Positions 5,843 through 5,892 of a stretch of DNA of 5,892 bases are shown one piece after another. The translations under genes and the position numbers were made by a program. Location: positions 1 through 5,892 of the forward strand of contig JAJZJJ010000223.1 in assembly GCA_021810175.1 (NCBI GenBank), written 5' to 3'. The stretch's first letter is position 1, and each line of letters opens with the position of its first letter. The stretch comes from Acidobacteriota bacterium. GTDB lineage: Bacteria; Acidobacteriota; Terriglobia; Terriglobales; Acidobacteriaceae. Below the pieces are notes generated by a model. It did no database searches. It saw nothing but the letters and a program-made list of their open reading frames with translations, and was not told the DNA's origin.

Positions 5843-5892
5843 TGGACGCGGCGGAGTGGGTGGGGCGGCTGGAGTCGGAGATCGGGCGGGAA
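5842..5892 (+). CDS. Start of next gene, probable FliN (partial)
   Basis: Seventeen codons are visible (MDAAEWVGRLESEIGRE), running off the window edge. The ATG shares its A with the fliM stop (TGATG) and has AGGAAGG just upstream, so a coupled downstream gene is well supported. The segment is a hydrophilic, probably helical N-terminus with no diagnostic motif. FliN, the other C-ring SpoA-domain protein, usually follows fliM, so FliN is the positional expectation. A chemotaxis phosphatase-type (CheC/FliY) or other flagellar gene is possible. Confidence 0.65.
   Translation, partial: MDAAEWVGRLESEIGRE

Overview
The window is a tightly packed, single-strand (+) stretch of a flagellar biosynthesis operon from a high-GC Gram-negative-type bacterium. 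In order it holds a possible last few codons of an upstream gene (fliQ by position), fliR, flhB, an 8-codon mini-ORF, flhA, fliA, fliM, and the first 17 codons of a further gene that is probably fliN. There is no gene-free stretch over 300 bases; the largest gap between genes is 28 bases. I see no tRNA, rRNA, mobile element, CRISPR array or clear intrinsic terminator.

From 1 to about 4020 lie genes for the export gate of the flagellar type III secretion apparatus: FliR (inner-membrane gate), FlhB (substrate-specificity switch with an intact NPTH self-cleavage site) and FlhA (large export gate/docking protein). From 4052 to 4873 is the flagellar sigma factor FliA (sigma-28). From 4889 the C-ring/switch begins with FliM, which has a recognisable N-terminal CheY-binding motif, followed by the probable FliN start. 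One message could therefore supply the export gate, the late-gene sigma factor and the rotor switch. Almost every junction is an overlap or a very short gap (ATGA at the fliR start, an 8-base fliR/flhB overlap, ATGA twice around the mini-ORF, TGATG after fliM), which points to translational coupling. flhF and flhG, often found between flhA and fliA in other bacteria, are absent here.

The codon usage is GC-rich and strongly biased to G, rather than C, in the third position. This makes the coding strand G-rich and leaves long spurious open frames on the opposite strand. The host cannot be fixed from the sequence alone; an Acidobacteriota (Terriglobia-like) origin would fit the composition and protein style, but this is a low-confidence impression.

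The genes themselves are recognisable and ordinary. The parts worth a second look are small RNA-level features: a near-perfect hairpin capped by C(TTCG)G inside flhA with locally atypical codons, the 8-codon ORF bridging flhB and flhA, and a segment at the end of flhA able to pair with the fliA ribosome binding site. I found no convincing new multi-gene system.
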